The notes under the pieces were generated by a model. The model did not search any database and was not told the origin of the DNA. It was given only the letters and a program-made list of their open reading frames with translations. This document shows, piece after piece, positions 1-5,697 of a stretch of DNA of 10,319 nt (positions are counted from its first letter, which is position 1; each line of letters starts with the position of its first letter). A program made the translations under genes and the position numbers. The stretch comes from an uncultured Oscillibacter sp. (lineage in GTDB: Bacteria > Bacillota > Clostridia > Oscillospirales > Oscillospiraceae), in the NCBI GenBank assembly GCA_946183715.1, contig CAMHDB010000045.1:1-10319 (forward strand), in the 5' to 3' direction.

Positions 1-565
1 CACGCGACAGGACGCGTTCGGCGCACAGTCCCGCAGTGACGGAGGCGACAGAAGTCAGCCACACCGCCGGGAGGATGTCCAGCGGCGTCGCGCACCCCGC
101 CGCGCTCCGCAACGAGGCGACGGTCGCCGGAAAGAGCTGTACGGAAGCCGTATTGAGTACCACGAGGCGGCACAGCTCGTCACTCGCCACGCCGTCCAGC
201 CCGCGCGACATCCGCTCCGCCGCCCGGATTCCGAACGGCGTCGCGGCGTTGCCGAGGCCCAGCAGATTCGCCGTCAGATTCGCCGAGAGCGCCGAGAGGG
301 TATCGCCGTCGCGCCCCGCCTCCGGGAACAGCCGCCGCAGAACAGGCCGGAACAGTCTCGACACCCCCGCCGCAAGCCCCGACGCCCGCAACAGTTCCAT
401 CACGCCATTCCAGAGCATGAGCGCCCCCGCCATCGACACGCACAGCGTCACGGCCTCCGACGCCCCCGACAGCGCCGCCGCCGATACCGCGTCTACGCGC
501 CCGGTCGCAACTCCGCACACCAGCGAGGCCGTGACAAGTCCCGTCCAGATGATAGACAGTGCCAT
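1..565 (-). CDS. spmA: Spore maturation protein A (SpmA), 3' end cut by window edge
   Basis: This is an integral membrane protein of the nucleoside-recognition (Gate) domain family. In Bacillus, SpmA works with SpmB in spore core dehydration and spore cortex maturation. The frame is open from an ATG at 565 down to base 1 without a stop and gives 188 residues. The family is about 195 residues, so only a few residues are missing. The strongest match is GLGNAATP at residues 103-110, preceded by N96 and N100 in the family pattern SANLTANLLGLGN; the N-terminus IIWTGLV also fits. Hydrophobic stretches lie near residues 3-20, 38-53, 131-150 and 165-182. The start has an AAGGAG ribosome binding site (575-580, minus strand) 9 bases upstream. 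spmB would be expected next, beyond the left edge. A long plus-strand open frame over this region is a GC-rich shadow. The identity is very likely. Confidence 0.92.
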   Translation of the reverse strand, partial: MALSIIWTGLVTASLVCGVATGRVDAVSAAALSGASEAVTLCVSMAGALMLWNGVMELLRASGLAAGVSRLFRPVLRRLFPEAGRDGDTLSALSANLTANLLGLGNAATPFGIRAAERMSRGLDGVASDELCRLVVLNTASVQLFPATVASLRSAAGCATPLDILPAVWLTSVASVTAGLCAERVLSR

Positions 566-603
566 TGTTTCCCACTCCTTGCAAATTCTGGTAAAAACAG
601 TCC

Positions 604-632
604 AAAATATTCATAGTTTGTTCACATTTCAA
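604..632 (-). promoter_or_regulatory. Candidate sigma-A-type promoter for spmA
   Basis: On the minus strand, TTGAAA (627-632) and TATTTT (604-609) are separated by 17 bases, with the expected start about 30 bases before the spmA ATG. The match is 5/6 and 4/6 to the vegetative consensus. I saw no convincing sporulation-sigma promoter, although spmA is usually expressed during sporulation. The AT-rich background makes chance matches likely. Confidence 0.4.
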
Positions 633-662
633 AACTTTTACAAATTGTTCACAAAAAGTTTT
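618..662. repeat. Direct and inverted repeats in the spmA/abrB control region
   Basis: TTGTTCACA occurs twice as a direct repeat (618-626 and 645-653), 27 bases apart. Interleaved with it is an exact 9-base inverted repeat, AAAACTTTT (631-639) and AAAAGTTTT (654-662), with a 14-base gap. The stretch sits in an AT-rich block (about 582-705) within otherwise GC-rich sequence and lies between the candidate divergent promoters. It could be an operator, for instance for AbrB itself, since AbrB proteins favour AT-rich DNA and often regulate their own gene. That role is inferred. Confidence 0.4.
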
Positions 663-672
663 CACTTTGTAA

Positions 673-702
673 TTGACAAATTATTACAGACTATGTTATG
701 TT
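673..702 (+). promoter_or_regulatory. Candidate sigma-A promoter for abrB
   Basis: A perfect TTGACA (673-678) is followed after 18 bases by TATGTT (697-702, 4/6 to the -10 consensus). Transcription would start near 709 and leave a leader of about 120 bases before the abrB GTG. The -35 overlaps a sequence that on the minus strand reads TTTGTCAAT, close to the Spo0A box TTTGTCRAA. Confidence 0.5.
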
Positions 703-827
703 TTTCCCAGTTCCAGAGACCGCCGCCCGGCGTGCGCTGACCGGGGCAGTGGACGCGAGGCGACAGTCGGGACGGTACCACTATACACAATCCCCACGGG
801 GAACCGCACACTGGAAGGAGTTACATC

Positions 828-1094
828 GTGAAATCCACCGGAATTGTAAGAAGAGTCGACGAACTCGGGCGTATCGTACTGCCCATCGAAATGCGCCGCA
901 CCCTCGATATCGCGGAACGCGATTCTCTGGAAATCTATGTCGACGGCTCGTCCGTCATTCTGAAAAAATACGCGCCCAGCTGCATTTTCTGCAACGAGGA
1001 CACCGGAATCCACACGTTCCACGGCAAGAACATCTGCGCCAACTGCCTCAGCGAACTCCAGCGCCTCGCCGCGCCCGACGAAGTCGCGCTCTGA
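828..1094 (+). CDS. abrB: AbrB-family transition-state regulator with C-terminal Cys4 motif
   Basis: This is a DNA-binding protein of the AbrB/SpoVT swapped-hairpin family. AbrB represses post-exponential genes during growth and binds AT-rich promoters as a multimer. Residues 1-48 form the AbrB domain, with the hallmark run GIVRRVDELGRIV, then LPIEMRRTL, and ending LEIYVDGSSVILKKY. Downstream are two CxxC pairs, C52/C55 and C70/C73, consistent with a small zinc-binding knuckle that is common in clostridial AbrB proteins and absent from Bacillus subtilis AbrB. The full length is 88 residues. The start is a GTG with a strong GGAAGGAG ribosome binding site (813-820) 7 bases upstream, and the family N-terminus MKSTGIV begins exactly there. 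The gene is monocistronic and divergent from spmA. No toxin gene is adjacent, so a MazE-type antitoxin role is unlikely. Confidence 0.93.
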   Translation: MKSTGIVRRVDELGRIVLPIEMRRTLDIAERDSLEIYVDGSSVILKKYAPSCIFCNEDTGIHTFHGKNICANCLSELQRLAAPDEVAL

Positions 1095-1156
1095 TTCCTC
1101 CACCCGCCGGAGCGCCTTCCGGGGCGCGTACAACGAACATATGCGACACGAATAAA

Positions 1157-1182
1157 ACGCACGGCCCGCCGGGGCTGTGCGT
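1157..1182 (-). terminator. Rho-independent terminator of degV, possibly bidirectional
   Basis: An 11-bp stem (1157-1167 with 1172-1182, one G-T pair) with loop GCCG begins 8 bases beyond the degV stop. On the minus strand the stem is immediately followed by TTTATT, giving a classic terminator. Read on the plus strand from abrB, the same hairpin is followed by TCGTTGTG, a weaker U-run, so it may also stop abrB transcription. Confidence 0.75.
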
Positions 1183-1190
1183 TCGTTGTG

Positions 1191-2036
1191 TCAGTATCCG
1201 ACGATGAGGCCCTTTTCCATCGCGTAGAAGCTGTTCAGGCCGCGACACGGCAGGATTTCCACGCTCTTGACGGCCAGTTCTTTCAGAATCGCCTCTTTGA
1301 GTTTCACCGCCCCGGAGAGGTTCTCACAGTGGTGAATCATGACGGAGGCCCCCGTGCAGTCCTTGCTCGCGTTCATGATGTCGACCATGACTTTGTGCGT
1401 CTTGCTCTCCCCGCGCGCCTTGCCCACGGCCTGTATACTCCCCTGCGTCGTGCCGATTGCCACGACGTGGATGCCCAGCGTGTGGAGGAGCGTCCCGACG
1501 AGCGGACGCATACGCCCGTTTTTGATGAGGTTGTCGAAGTTTTCGAGGGTGAAGCAGGTGCGGAGAGAGGCCTGATAGATACGCAGTGCCGCGCAGACTT
1601 CCTCGAAGTGTTCACAGGCGGGGTCGGCCTCCATGAGGGCCTTTGCGCGGCGGATGAGCAAGTAGGGCACGCCCGCCGTGGACTTGGAATCAATCACGCA
1701 CACTTTGCGGTCTGGGTGGTCTTCCAGAAGTAAGTCGCGGCCCGACACGGCGGCGTTGTAGCTCCCGGACAGGTTCCCGGAAATCGTGAAACAGACGGTG
1801 TGCGTACCCTTCTCGTAGGCTCTGGCGTAGGCCGCCGGAGACGGGCACGCCGTCGACGACGGGCCTTTCTCCTCGCGCATGGCGCGGAGAAGTTCCGGCG
1901 TCCGCAGGGCGTCGTTGTCGATGAAATCCCGCTCTCCGACGCGGATTTTCAGCGGCACCGATTCAAAGCGGACACACTCACTCGAAAACTCCTCCACCCG
2001 CAGGTCACAACTGCTGTCACTGACGATATTCCACAT
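1191..2036 (-). CDS. DegV family fatty-acid-binding protein
   Basis: DegV/FakB proteins bind a long-chain fatty acid and, in known cases, present it to the fatty acid kinase FakA for phosphorylation and use in phospholipids. This copy has 281 residues, normal for the family. The N-terminal motif VSDSSCDL (5-12) matches the family start; STACPSP (61-67) and TISGNLSGSYN (84-94) are the conserved lipid-headgroup segments; FDNLIKNGRM lies mid-protein, and the C-terminus ends in RGLNSFYAMEKGLIVGY as in clostridial homologues. The open frame extends to an ATG at 2075, but that codon lies essentially at the predicted transcription start. The ATG at 2036 has a GGGGAG site 9 bases upstream and gives the usual MxNIVSDSS beginning. 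No fakA is visible nearby, so the partner kinase is unknown. Genomes usually carry several paralogues, so no symbol is given. Confidence 0.9.
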   Translation of the reverse strand: MWNIVSDSSCDLRVEEFSSECVRFESVPLKIRVGERDFIDNDALRTPELLRAMREEKGPSSTACPSPAAYARAYEKGTHTVCFTISGNLSGSYNAAVSGRDLLLEDHPDRKVCVIDSKSTAGVPYLLIRRAKALMEADPACEHFEEVCAALRIYQASLRTCFTLENFDNLIKNGRMRPLVGTLLHTLGIHVVAIGTTQGSIQAVGKARGESKTHKVMVDIMNASKDCTGASVMIHHCENLSGAVKLKEAILKELAVKSVEILPCRGLNSFYAMEKGLIVGY

Positions 2037-2078
2037 TACGCCACACTCCCCGAAACGTGATTTGTCAAACCGCATGAC

Positions 2079-2107
2079 ATGATACTATAGAACCGCCCTT
2101 TTGTCAA
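2079..2107 (-). promoter_or_regulatory. Sigma-A promoter of degV
   Basis: On the minus strand, a perfect TTGACA (2102-2107) is followed after exactly 17 bases by TATCAT (2079-2084, 5/6). Transcription would begin near 2072, giving a 36-base leader to the ATG at 2036 and excluding the upstream ATG at 2075. The promoter lies just after the comEA stop, so degV can be transcribed separately from comEA. A TTTGTCAAA sequence (2061-2069, plus strand), matching a Spo0A box, falls just downstream of the start; its relevance is unknown. Confidence 0.8.
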
Positions 2108-2123
2108 TGACCGGAACGGATTT

Positions 2124-2630
2124 TTATTCGGTGGTAATCATGGCCTCGATTGCGGCGAACTTCCCCGCCCCGATTCCGGAGACGTTCATAATCTCGTCGG
2201 GGCTTGTAAACGGCCCGTGCGCCTCCCGGTACTCGATGACGCGTCCGGCGAGGGCCTCGCCGATTCCGGGGAGCGCGCAAAGCGCGGCGAGGTCGGCTGT
2301 ATTGATGTTGACGCGTCCGGGCGGGGTATCCGCGTCGGCTGTCGCGGGGGCGCTGTCCGGGTTCTCGGGCGGACTGTCGGGGGCGGGGGCGCCGTCCGGG
2401 TTCTCGGGCGGACTGTCGGAAACGGGGGCGCCGTCCGGGTTCTCGGGCGGACTGTCCGCGACGGGTGGGCCGTCCGGATTTGCGGGGGCGTCGCGGGGTT
2501 GCGGCAACGCCGTCACGGCGGCGGGGCGGTCGCGCAGGGCGAACAGCACGCATAAAAACAGCGCCGTCAGCCCCAGTAACACCAATTCCCCATAATTTAC
2601 CGGTTTGTTTATCTTTTGTTTCTTTTTCAT
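2124..2630 (-). CDS. comEA: ComEA-like helix-hairpin-helix DNA-binding protein
   Basis: ComEA is a membrane-anchored receptor that binds double-stranded DNA outside the cell during natural transformation. Here a short basic N-terminus (KKKQK) leads into one membrane segment (about residues 14-32), then a Pro/Asp-rich linker (about 43-104) built from 13-residue repeats, then a ComEA-type tandem helix-hairpin-helix domain (106-168) with VNINTADLAAL, LPGIGEALAGRVIEYRE and VSGIGAGKFAAIE. The SLBB domain found between membrane segment and HhH in many ComEA proteins is absent; the low-complexity linker takes its place. The start ATG has GGGGGAG 7 bases upstream. No other com genes are in view, so transformation is not shown; the protein may have another surface DNA-binding role. 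The gene is divergent from the carboxypeptidase gene, and I could not identify its promoter confidently. Confidence 0.88.
   Translation of the reverse strand: MKKKQKINKPVNYGELVLLGLTALFLCVLFALRDRPAAVTALPQPRDAPANPDGPPVADSPPENPDGAPVSDSPPENPDGAPAPDSPPENPDSAPATADADTPPGRVNINTADLAALCALPGIGEALAGRVIEYREAHGPFTSPDEIMNVSGIGAGKFAAIEAMITTE
2325..2480 (-). repeat. 39-bp in-frame tandem repeat (4 units) in comEA
   Basis: Four consecutive 39-bp units encode NPDGPPVADSPPE, NPDGAPVSDSPPE, NPDGAPAPDSPPE and the degenerate NPDSAPATADADT (residues 51-102). The first three are nearly identical at DNA level. Unit length is a multiple of three, so slippage would change linker length without breaking the frame. There are no unique spacers, so this is not a CRISPR array. 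Confidence 0.9.
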
Positions 2631-2632
2631 GG

Positions 2633-2661
2633 TTGAACTCCCCCATTTTTTTTGCTATACT
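2633..2661 (+). promoter_or_regulatory. Sigma-A promoter of the carboxypeptidase gene
   Basis: TTGAAC (2633-2638) and TATACT (2656-2661) are 17 bases apart, each 5/6 to consensus. Transcription would start near 2668, leaving about 45 bases to the ATG at 2713. The -35 abuts the comEA start codon and overlaps its ribosome binding region on the other strand. Confidence 0.7.
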
Positions 2662-2712
2662 ATCGCTACCAAGGCGCGGAGACTGCCGCGCATAGAAAAC
2701 GGGAGGGACACG

Positions 2713-4086
2713 ATGAAATTATATTGCAAAATACATCGTCTGTCGCGGTTTTTCGCCGCCTTTCTGGCGTTACTTCTGACGCTGTCTTTGTCGCCGCTGT
2801 GGGGGTTCGCGTCCGAAGAGGGACAGGCCGTCATGCCGCCCGACCCCGACATTCTGGCCAACGGCGCCCTGCTCGTCGACCTCAAGACCGGGAAAATGGT
2901 CTACGGCAAGAACGAGCACGAGGAACTCTACCCCGCGAGCCTGACGAAAATCATGACCGCGCTCCTGACACTGGAGGCCATCGACAGCGGGAAGCTGGGC
3001 TTTCAGCGGGAAATCACCGCCGGGCCAATCGTGAACACCCTGCCCGCCGACGGAAGTACCGTCGGACTGAAAGAGGGGGAAGTCATGACCGTGCGGAATC
3101 TCCTCGACTGCCTGCTGATTCCGTCGGCGAATGAGGCGGCCTGTGTCCTCGCGGTGGCGGTGTCGGGTTCGGTCGACGCCTTCGTGGACGCGATGAACAA
3201 GAAGGCCAGCGAATTAGGCTGCAAGAATACGCACTTCGTCAACCCGCACGGACTGCACGACCCCGGCCACTATACGTCCCCGTGGGATATGTACCTGATT
3301 ACCAGAGAGGCGATGAAGTACCCGACGTTCATGGTCATCTGCGACACGGACAGGGTCGTAGTCCCGGCGACGAACAAAAGCCCGGAGCGCGCCCTGCTCA
3401 ATACGAACTACCTGATTTGCAACCGCCGGATTCCGGACTACAAGAACCCGGAGGTTCACGGCGTCAAGACCGGTTCGATGAGCCAGTCTGGGCACTGCCT
3501 CGTCGCGACGGCGGAGCGCAATAACAAGCGCTTCCTGAGCGTCGTCATGGGCGCGGAGCGCGTACAGGAGGGCAAACGGACGGTTATCCGGAGTTTCTCG
3601 GAGACTACCCGCCTGTTCAACTGGGGCTTCGACAACTTCCGCTATTTGACGCTGTTGGACGAGGGCGAACCCATCGACGAAATCCCGGTGGAGCTGTCGC
3701 GCACTGACCACGTTACGGCGGTATCGGGCGCGGCGCTGGAGGCGTTAGTCCCGGCGGGGTTGAAGAAGGACTTCACGGAACGCACGATTCAACTTTCGGG
3801 CGATTCCATCGAGGCCCCGGTCGCGGAGGGACAGAAACTCGGCACCGTGACAGTCAGCTACAACGGCGTGGAGTACGGCACGGTAGACCTGATTTCGTCC
3901 CACGAGGCGGAGCTGTCGAAATTCCTGCAAGTCGAGAAACAGGCCATCGAACTGGCGCAAAAGCCGCTTGTATGGGCGATTGCGGGCGTAATCGGCGTGG
4001 CAGTCGTGGCCCTGATGATTCGCAACGCGATTAAAAACCGCCGCCGCGCGCGGGGTTCCGGGTTCAGCGGCTACAACGGACGCTAA
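2713..4086 (+). CDS. D-alanyl-D-alanine carboxypeptidase (PBP5/DacF type)
   Basis: This serine-type DD-carboxypeptidase removes the terminal D-Ala from peptidoglycan stem peptides on the outer face of the membrane, limiting cross-linking. The 457-residue protein has an N-terminal signal segment (about 10-33), then peptidase family S11 motifs in order: SxxK at S76-L-T-K79, SxN at S138-A-N140 and KTG at K252-T-G254. A PBP5-type beta-rich C-terminal domain follows (about 330-400), then a C-terminal membrane anchor (about 418-436) with a basic tail (KNRRRAR). The start has GGGAGG (2701-2706) 6 bases upstream, and the downstream sequence is a normal signal peptide; the frame continues upstream to 2605 but that part includes the promoter. 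Paralogues dacA, dacB and dacF cannot be separated here, so no symbol is given. A sporulation role is possible but not shown. Confidence 0.93.
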   Translation: MKLYCKIHRLSRFFAAFLALLLTLSLSPLWGFASEEGQAVMPPDPDILANGALLVDLKTGKMVYGKNEHEELYPASLTKIMTALLTLEAIDSGKLGFQREITAGPIVNTLPADGSTVGLKEGEVMTVRNLLDCLLIPSANEAACVLAVAVSGSVDAFVDAMNKKASELGCKNTHFVNPHGLHDPGHYTSPWDMYLITREAMKYPTFMVICDTDRVVVPATNKSPERALLNTNYLICNRRIPDYKNPEVHGVKTGSMSQSGHCLVATAERNNKRFLSVVMGAERVQEGKRTVIRSFSETTRLFNWGFDNFRYLTLLDEGEPIDEIPVELSRTDHVTAVSGAALEALVPAGLKKDFTERTIQLSGDSIEAPVAEGQKLGTVTVSYNGVEYGTVDLISSHEAELSKFLQVEKQAIELAQKPLVWAIAGVIGVAVVALMIRNAIKNRRRARGSGFSGYNGR

Positions 4087-4097
4087 AACGCGCCGTC

Positions 4098-4125
4098 TGC
4101 CTCCCCCATTGACACGGGGGAGGCA
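4098..4125. terminator. Hairpin between convergent carboxypeptidase and murC genes
   Basis: A perfect 10-bp stem, TGCCTCCCCC (4098-4107) with GGGGGAGGCA (4116-4125), encloses an 8-base loop. On the plus strand it is followed by TTTCCC, a short U-run; on the minus strand a TTTT comes only after about 9 bases. It probably terminates the carboxypeptidase transcript and may also serve murC, whose stop is 40 bases away. Confidence 0.7.
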
Positions 4126-4165
4126 TTTCCCAAAATCCGGACATTGCGCACGGAGTGACAGAGTG

Positions 4166-5554
4166 TCAGACCGTCTCCGACTGGCTGACCAGCGCCTCCC
4201 CGACACGGTAGATGTCTCCGGCCCCGACCGTCAGCACCAAGTCGCCCGGACGCACGATTTCCCGCAATTTGCGGGCGGTCTCGTCGAGGGTGGAGCAGTA
4301 GACGGAGCCGGGGATGTTGCGCGCCAAATCCGCCGACGATATGCCGAGGGTATTCTGTTCGCGCGCGGCGTAGATTTCGGCGAGTACAACCACGTCGGCC
4401 TGTTTCAGCTCCTCCACGAAGCGGTCGAACAGGTTCGCCGTCCGGGAGTACGTGTGCGGCTGGAACGCCACGACAATGCGCTTGCAGTCGAGTTGCCGCG
4501 CGGCGGACAACAGCGCGTGTATCTCGTCGGGGTGGTGGGCGTAGTCGTCGCAGACTTCCGCGCCGTGGAACGTGCCCTTGTACTGGAAACGCCGCTCCGC
4601 GCCCGTGAAACCGGAAAGCCCCGTTTCCACGTCGGCGCCCTCCACGCCCAGCGCGTAGGCCGCCGACGCCGCCGCGAGCGCGTTGAGTACGTTGTGCTCC
4701 CCGTAGACCTGTAGCGCGACGTGGGCGTAGCGTTCGCCCCGGATGAGGATGTCAAACTCGGGCCGCCCGTGAGACCACCGCAAGTCCGCGGCGGTACAGT
4801 CGGCGCTTGCGTTCAGGCCGAACGTGAACATAGGGCGGTCAAGTCCGGCGACGGTCGTCATGGCGCTTGCGTTGTCGGCGTTGACGATGACGCGCCCGGT
4901 TTGCGGCACGAGTTCGGCGAAGCGCCGGAACGAGCGTTGAATATTCGCGAGATTGTGGAAGTAGTCGAGGTGGTCGGCCTCCACGTTGAGAATTACGGCG
5001 ACGGTCGGCGAAAAGTGCAGGAAACTGTCGCGGTACTCGCACGACTCGGCGATGACGGTATCGCCCTGTCCGACGCGGTATCCGGCGTGTAAAATAGGAA
5101 GCGTGCCGCCAATCATGACCGTAGGGTCGCGCCGCGCCGCGAGAAAGATATGCGTACACATGGAGGTTGTCGTAGTTTTGCCGTGGGTGCCCGCGACGCA
5201 CAGCGCGTTCGGATAGCGCCGCATGATAGCGCCCCAGCCGTCGGCGCGCTCGTAGACCGGGATGCCGCGCGTAATGGCCCCCGCGATTTCGGGGTTGCTG
5301 TCGGGGGCGGCGGCGGTGCGGATTACGAAGTCACAGCCGCCCAGATTCTCGGCGTTGTGCCCGATTGCGACGGGAATGCCCAATTCGCGGAGGTGCCTCA
5401 CAGCGCGGCTCTCGGACATATCGGAACCCGTGACAGCGAGGCCCATCTGTTGCAGGACTTCCGCAAGTGGCGACATCGACACGCCGCCGATTCCCACCAA
5501 ATGCGCCCGCTTTCCGGGGAGCAGATAGGCTTCTATGGGAGAGGGTGTGGTCAT
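4166..5554 (-). CDS. murC: UDP-N-acetylmuramate--L-alanine ligase (MurC)
   Basis: MurC is the cytoplasmic ATP-dependent ligase that adds L-alanine to UDP-MurNAc, the first step in building the peptidoglycan stem peptide. The 462-residue length is typical. The N-terminal nucleotide-binding domain shows GIGGVSMS (21-28) and the TGSD motif (42-45). The central Mur-ligase domain has the P-loop GTHGKTTTT (122-130), then ESCEYRDSFL and NVEADHLDYF. The C-terminal domain holds DDYAHHPDEI (from 336) and FQPHTYSRT. The chosen ATG at 5554 has AAGGAAG 9 bases upstream and starts a normal-length protein; a longer frame from 5620 adds 22 residues lacking family similarity. The gene is monocistronic and divergent from cca. 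Other mur genes are not nearby, so murC sits outside a division and cell wall cluster, as is common in Firmicutes. Confidence 0.97.
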   Translation of the reverse strand: MTTPSPIEAYLLPGKRAHLVGIGGVSMSPLAEVLQQMGLAVTGSDMSESRAVRHLRELGIPVAIGHNAENLGGCDFVIRTAAAPDSNPEIAGAITRGIPVYERADGWGAIMRRYPNALCVAGTHGKTTTTSMCTHIFLAARRDPTVMIGGTLPILHAGYRVGQGDTVIAESCEYRDSFLHFSPTVAVILNVEADHLDYFHNLANIQRSFRRFAELVPQTGRVIVNADNASAMTTVAGLDRPMFTFGLNASADCTAADLRWSHGRPEFDILIRGERYAHVALQVYGEHNVLNALAAASAAYALGVEGADVETGLSGFTGAERRFQYKGTFHGAEVCDDYAHHPDEIHALLSAARQLDCKRIVVAFQPHTYSRTANLFDRFVEELKQADVVVLAEIYAAREQNTLGISSADLARNIPGSVYCSTLDETARKLREIVRPGDLVLTVGAGDIYRVGEALVSQSETV

Positions 5555-5612
5555 AGGGAAGAACTTCCTTTCCGTGGGCAGAGGCCGGAGACGGCTTTCT
5601 GTCCGTTTTCCA

Positions 5613-5631
5613 TCCGGCACGGAATGCCGGA
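5613..5631 (-). promoter_or_regulatory. Hairpin in the predicted murC leader
   Basis: A perfect 7-bp inverted repeat, TCCGGCA (5613-5619) with TGCCGGA (5625-5631), leaves a 5-base loop. If murC is transcribed from the TATAAT at 5650-5655, this hairpin lies about 12 bases into a leader of about 90 bases. No U-run follows, so it is not a terminator. A function in mRNA stability or control is only a guess. Confidence 0.35.
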
Positions 5632-5649
5632 GAATTTTCTAACCAGTTC

Positions 5650-5678
5650 ATTATAATGCGCGCGGAGGCGAAAAGCAA
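5650..5678 (-). promoter_or_regulatory. Candidate sigma-A promoter of murC
   Basis: On the minus strand a perfect TATAAT (5650-5655) lies 17 bases after TTGCTT (5673-5678, 3/6 to the -35 consensus). Transcription would start near 5643, giving a leader of about 90 bases. The -10 overlaps that of the divergent cca gene. Confidence 0.6.
5652..5657 (+). promoter_or_regulatory. Candidate -10 element of cca
   Basis: A perfect TATAAT (5652-5657) lies on the plus strand in the palindrome ATTATAAT (5650-5657). I see no good -35 at 16-18 bases and no extended -10. Transcription would start near 5664, about 34 bases before the cca ATG at 5698, which argues against the in-frame ATG at 5656 as start. Confidence 0.45.
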
Positions 5679-5697
5679 CAGAAAAGGCGGCGGAGAC

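Noticed and set aside
36..740. 234-codon plus-strand open frame
   Set aside because: It lies antisense to spmA, which has clear family motifs and a good ribosome binding site. Its composition (Ser, Arg, Ala, Pro) is typical of a GC-rich shadow frame.
828..1094. AbrB-like protein as a toxin-antitoxin antitoxin
   Set aside because: No toxin gene is next to it, and the sequence matches the stand-alone AbrB regulator closely.
698..1207. 169-codon plus-strand open frame over abrB
   Set aside because: It is another frame of abrB and its flanks, with an Arg/His-rich sequence and no recognisable domain.
2037..2075. N-terminal extension of DegV
   Set aside because: The upstream ATG sits at the predicted transcription start, and the family sequence begins at the ATG at 2036.
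2325..2480. Possible CRISPR array
   Set aside because: Units are contiguous, in frame, 39 bp long, with no unique spacers, and encode a Pro/Asp-rich linker.
2101..2646. Open frames on both strands in other frames of comEA
   Set aside because: The low-complexity repeats come from the 39-bp comEA repeat read in the wrong frame; only the comEA frame has a membrane segment and helix-hairpin-helix.
2605..2712. N-terminal extension of the carboxypeptidase
   Set aside because: It runs through the promoter (-35 at 2633, -10 at 2656); the ATG at 2713 has a ribosome binding site followed by a signal peptide.
4109..5656. Long plus-strand open frames opposite murC
   Set aside because: They are antisense shadows of murC, without family motifs or plausible starts.
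5656..5697. Upstream ATG for cca
   Set aside because: It overlaps the TATAAT -10 element and has no ribosome binding site.
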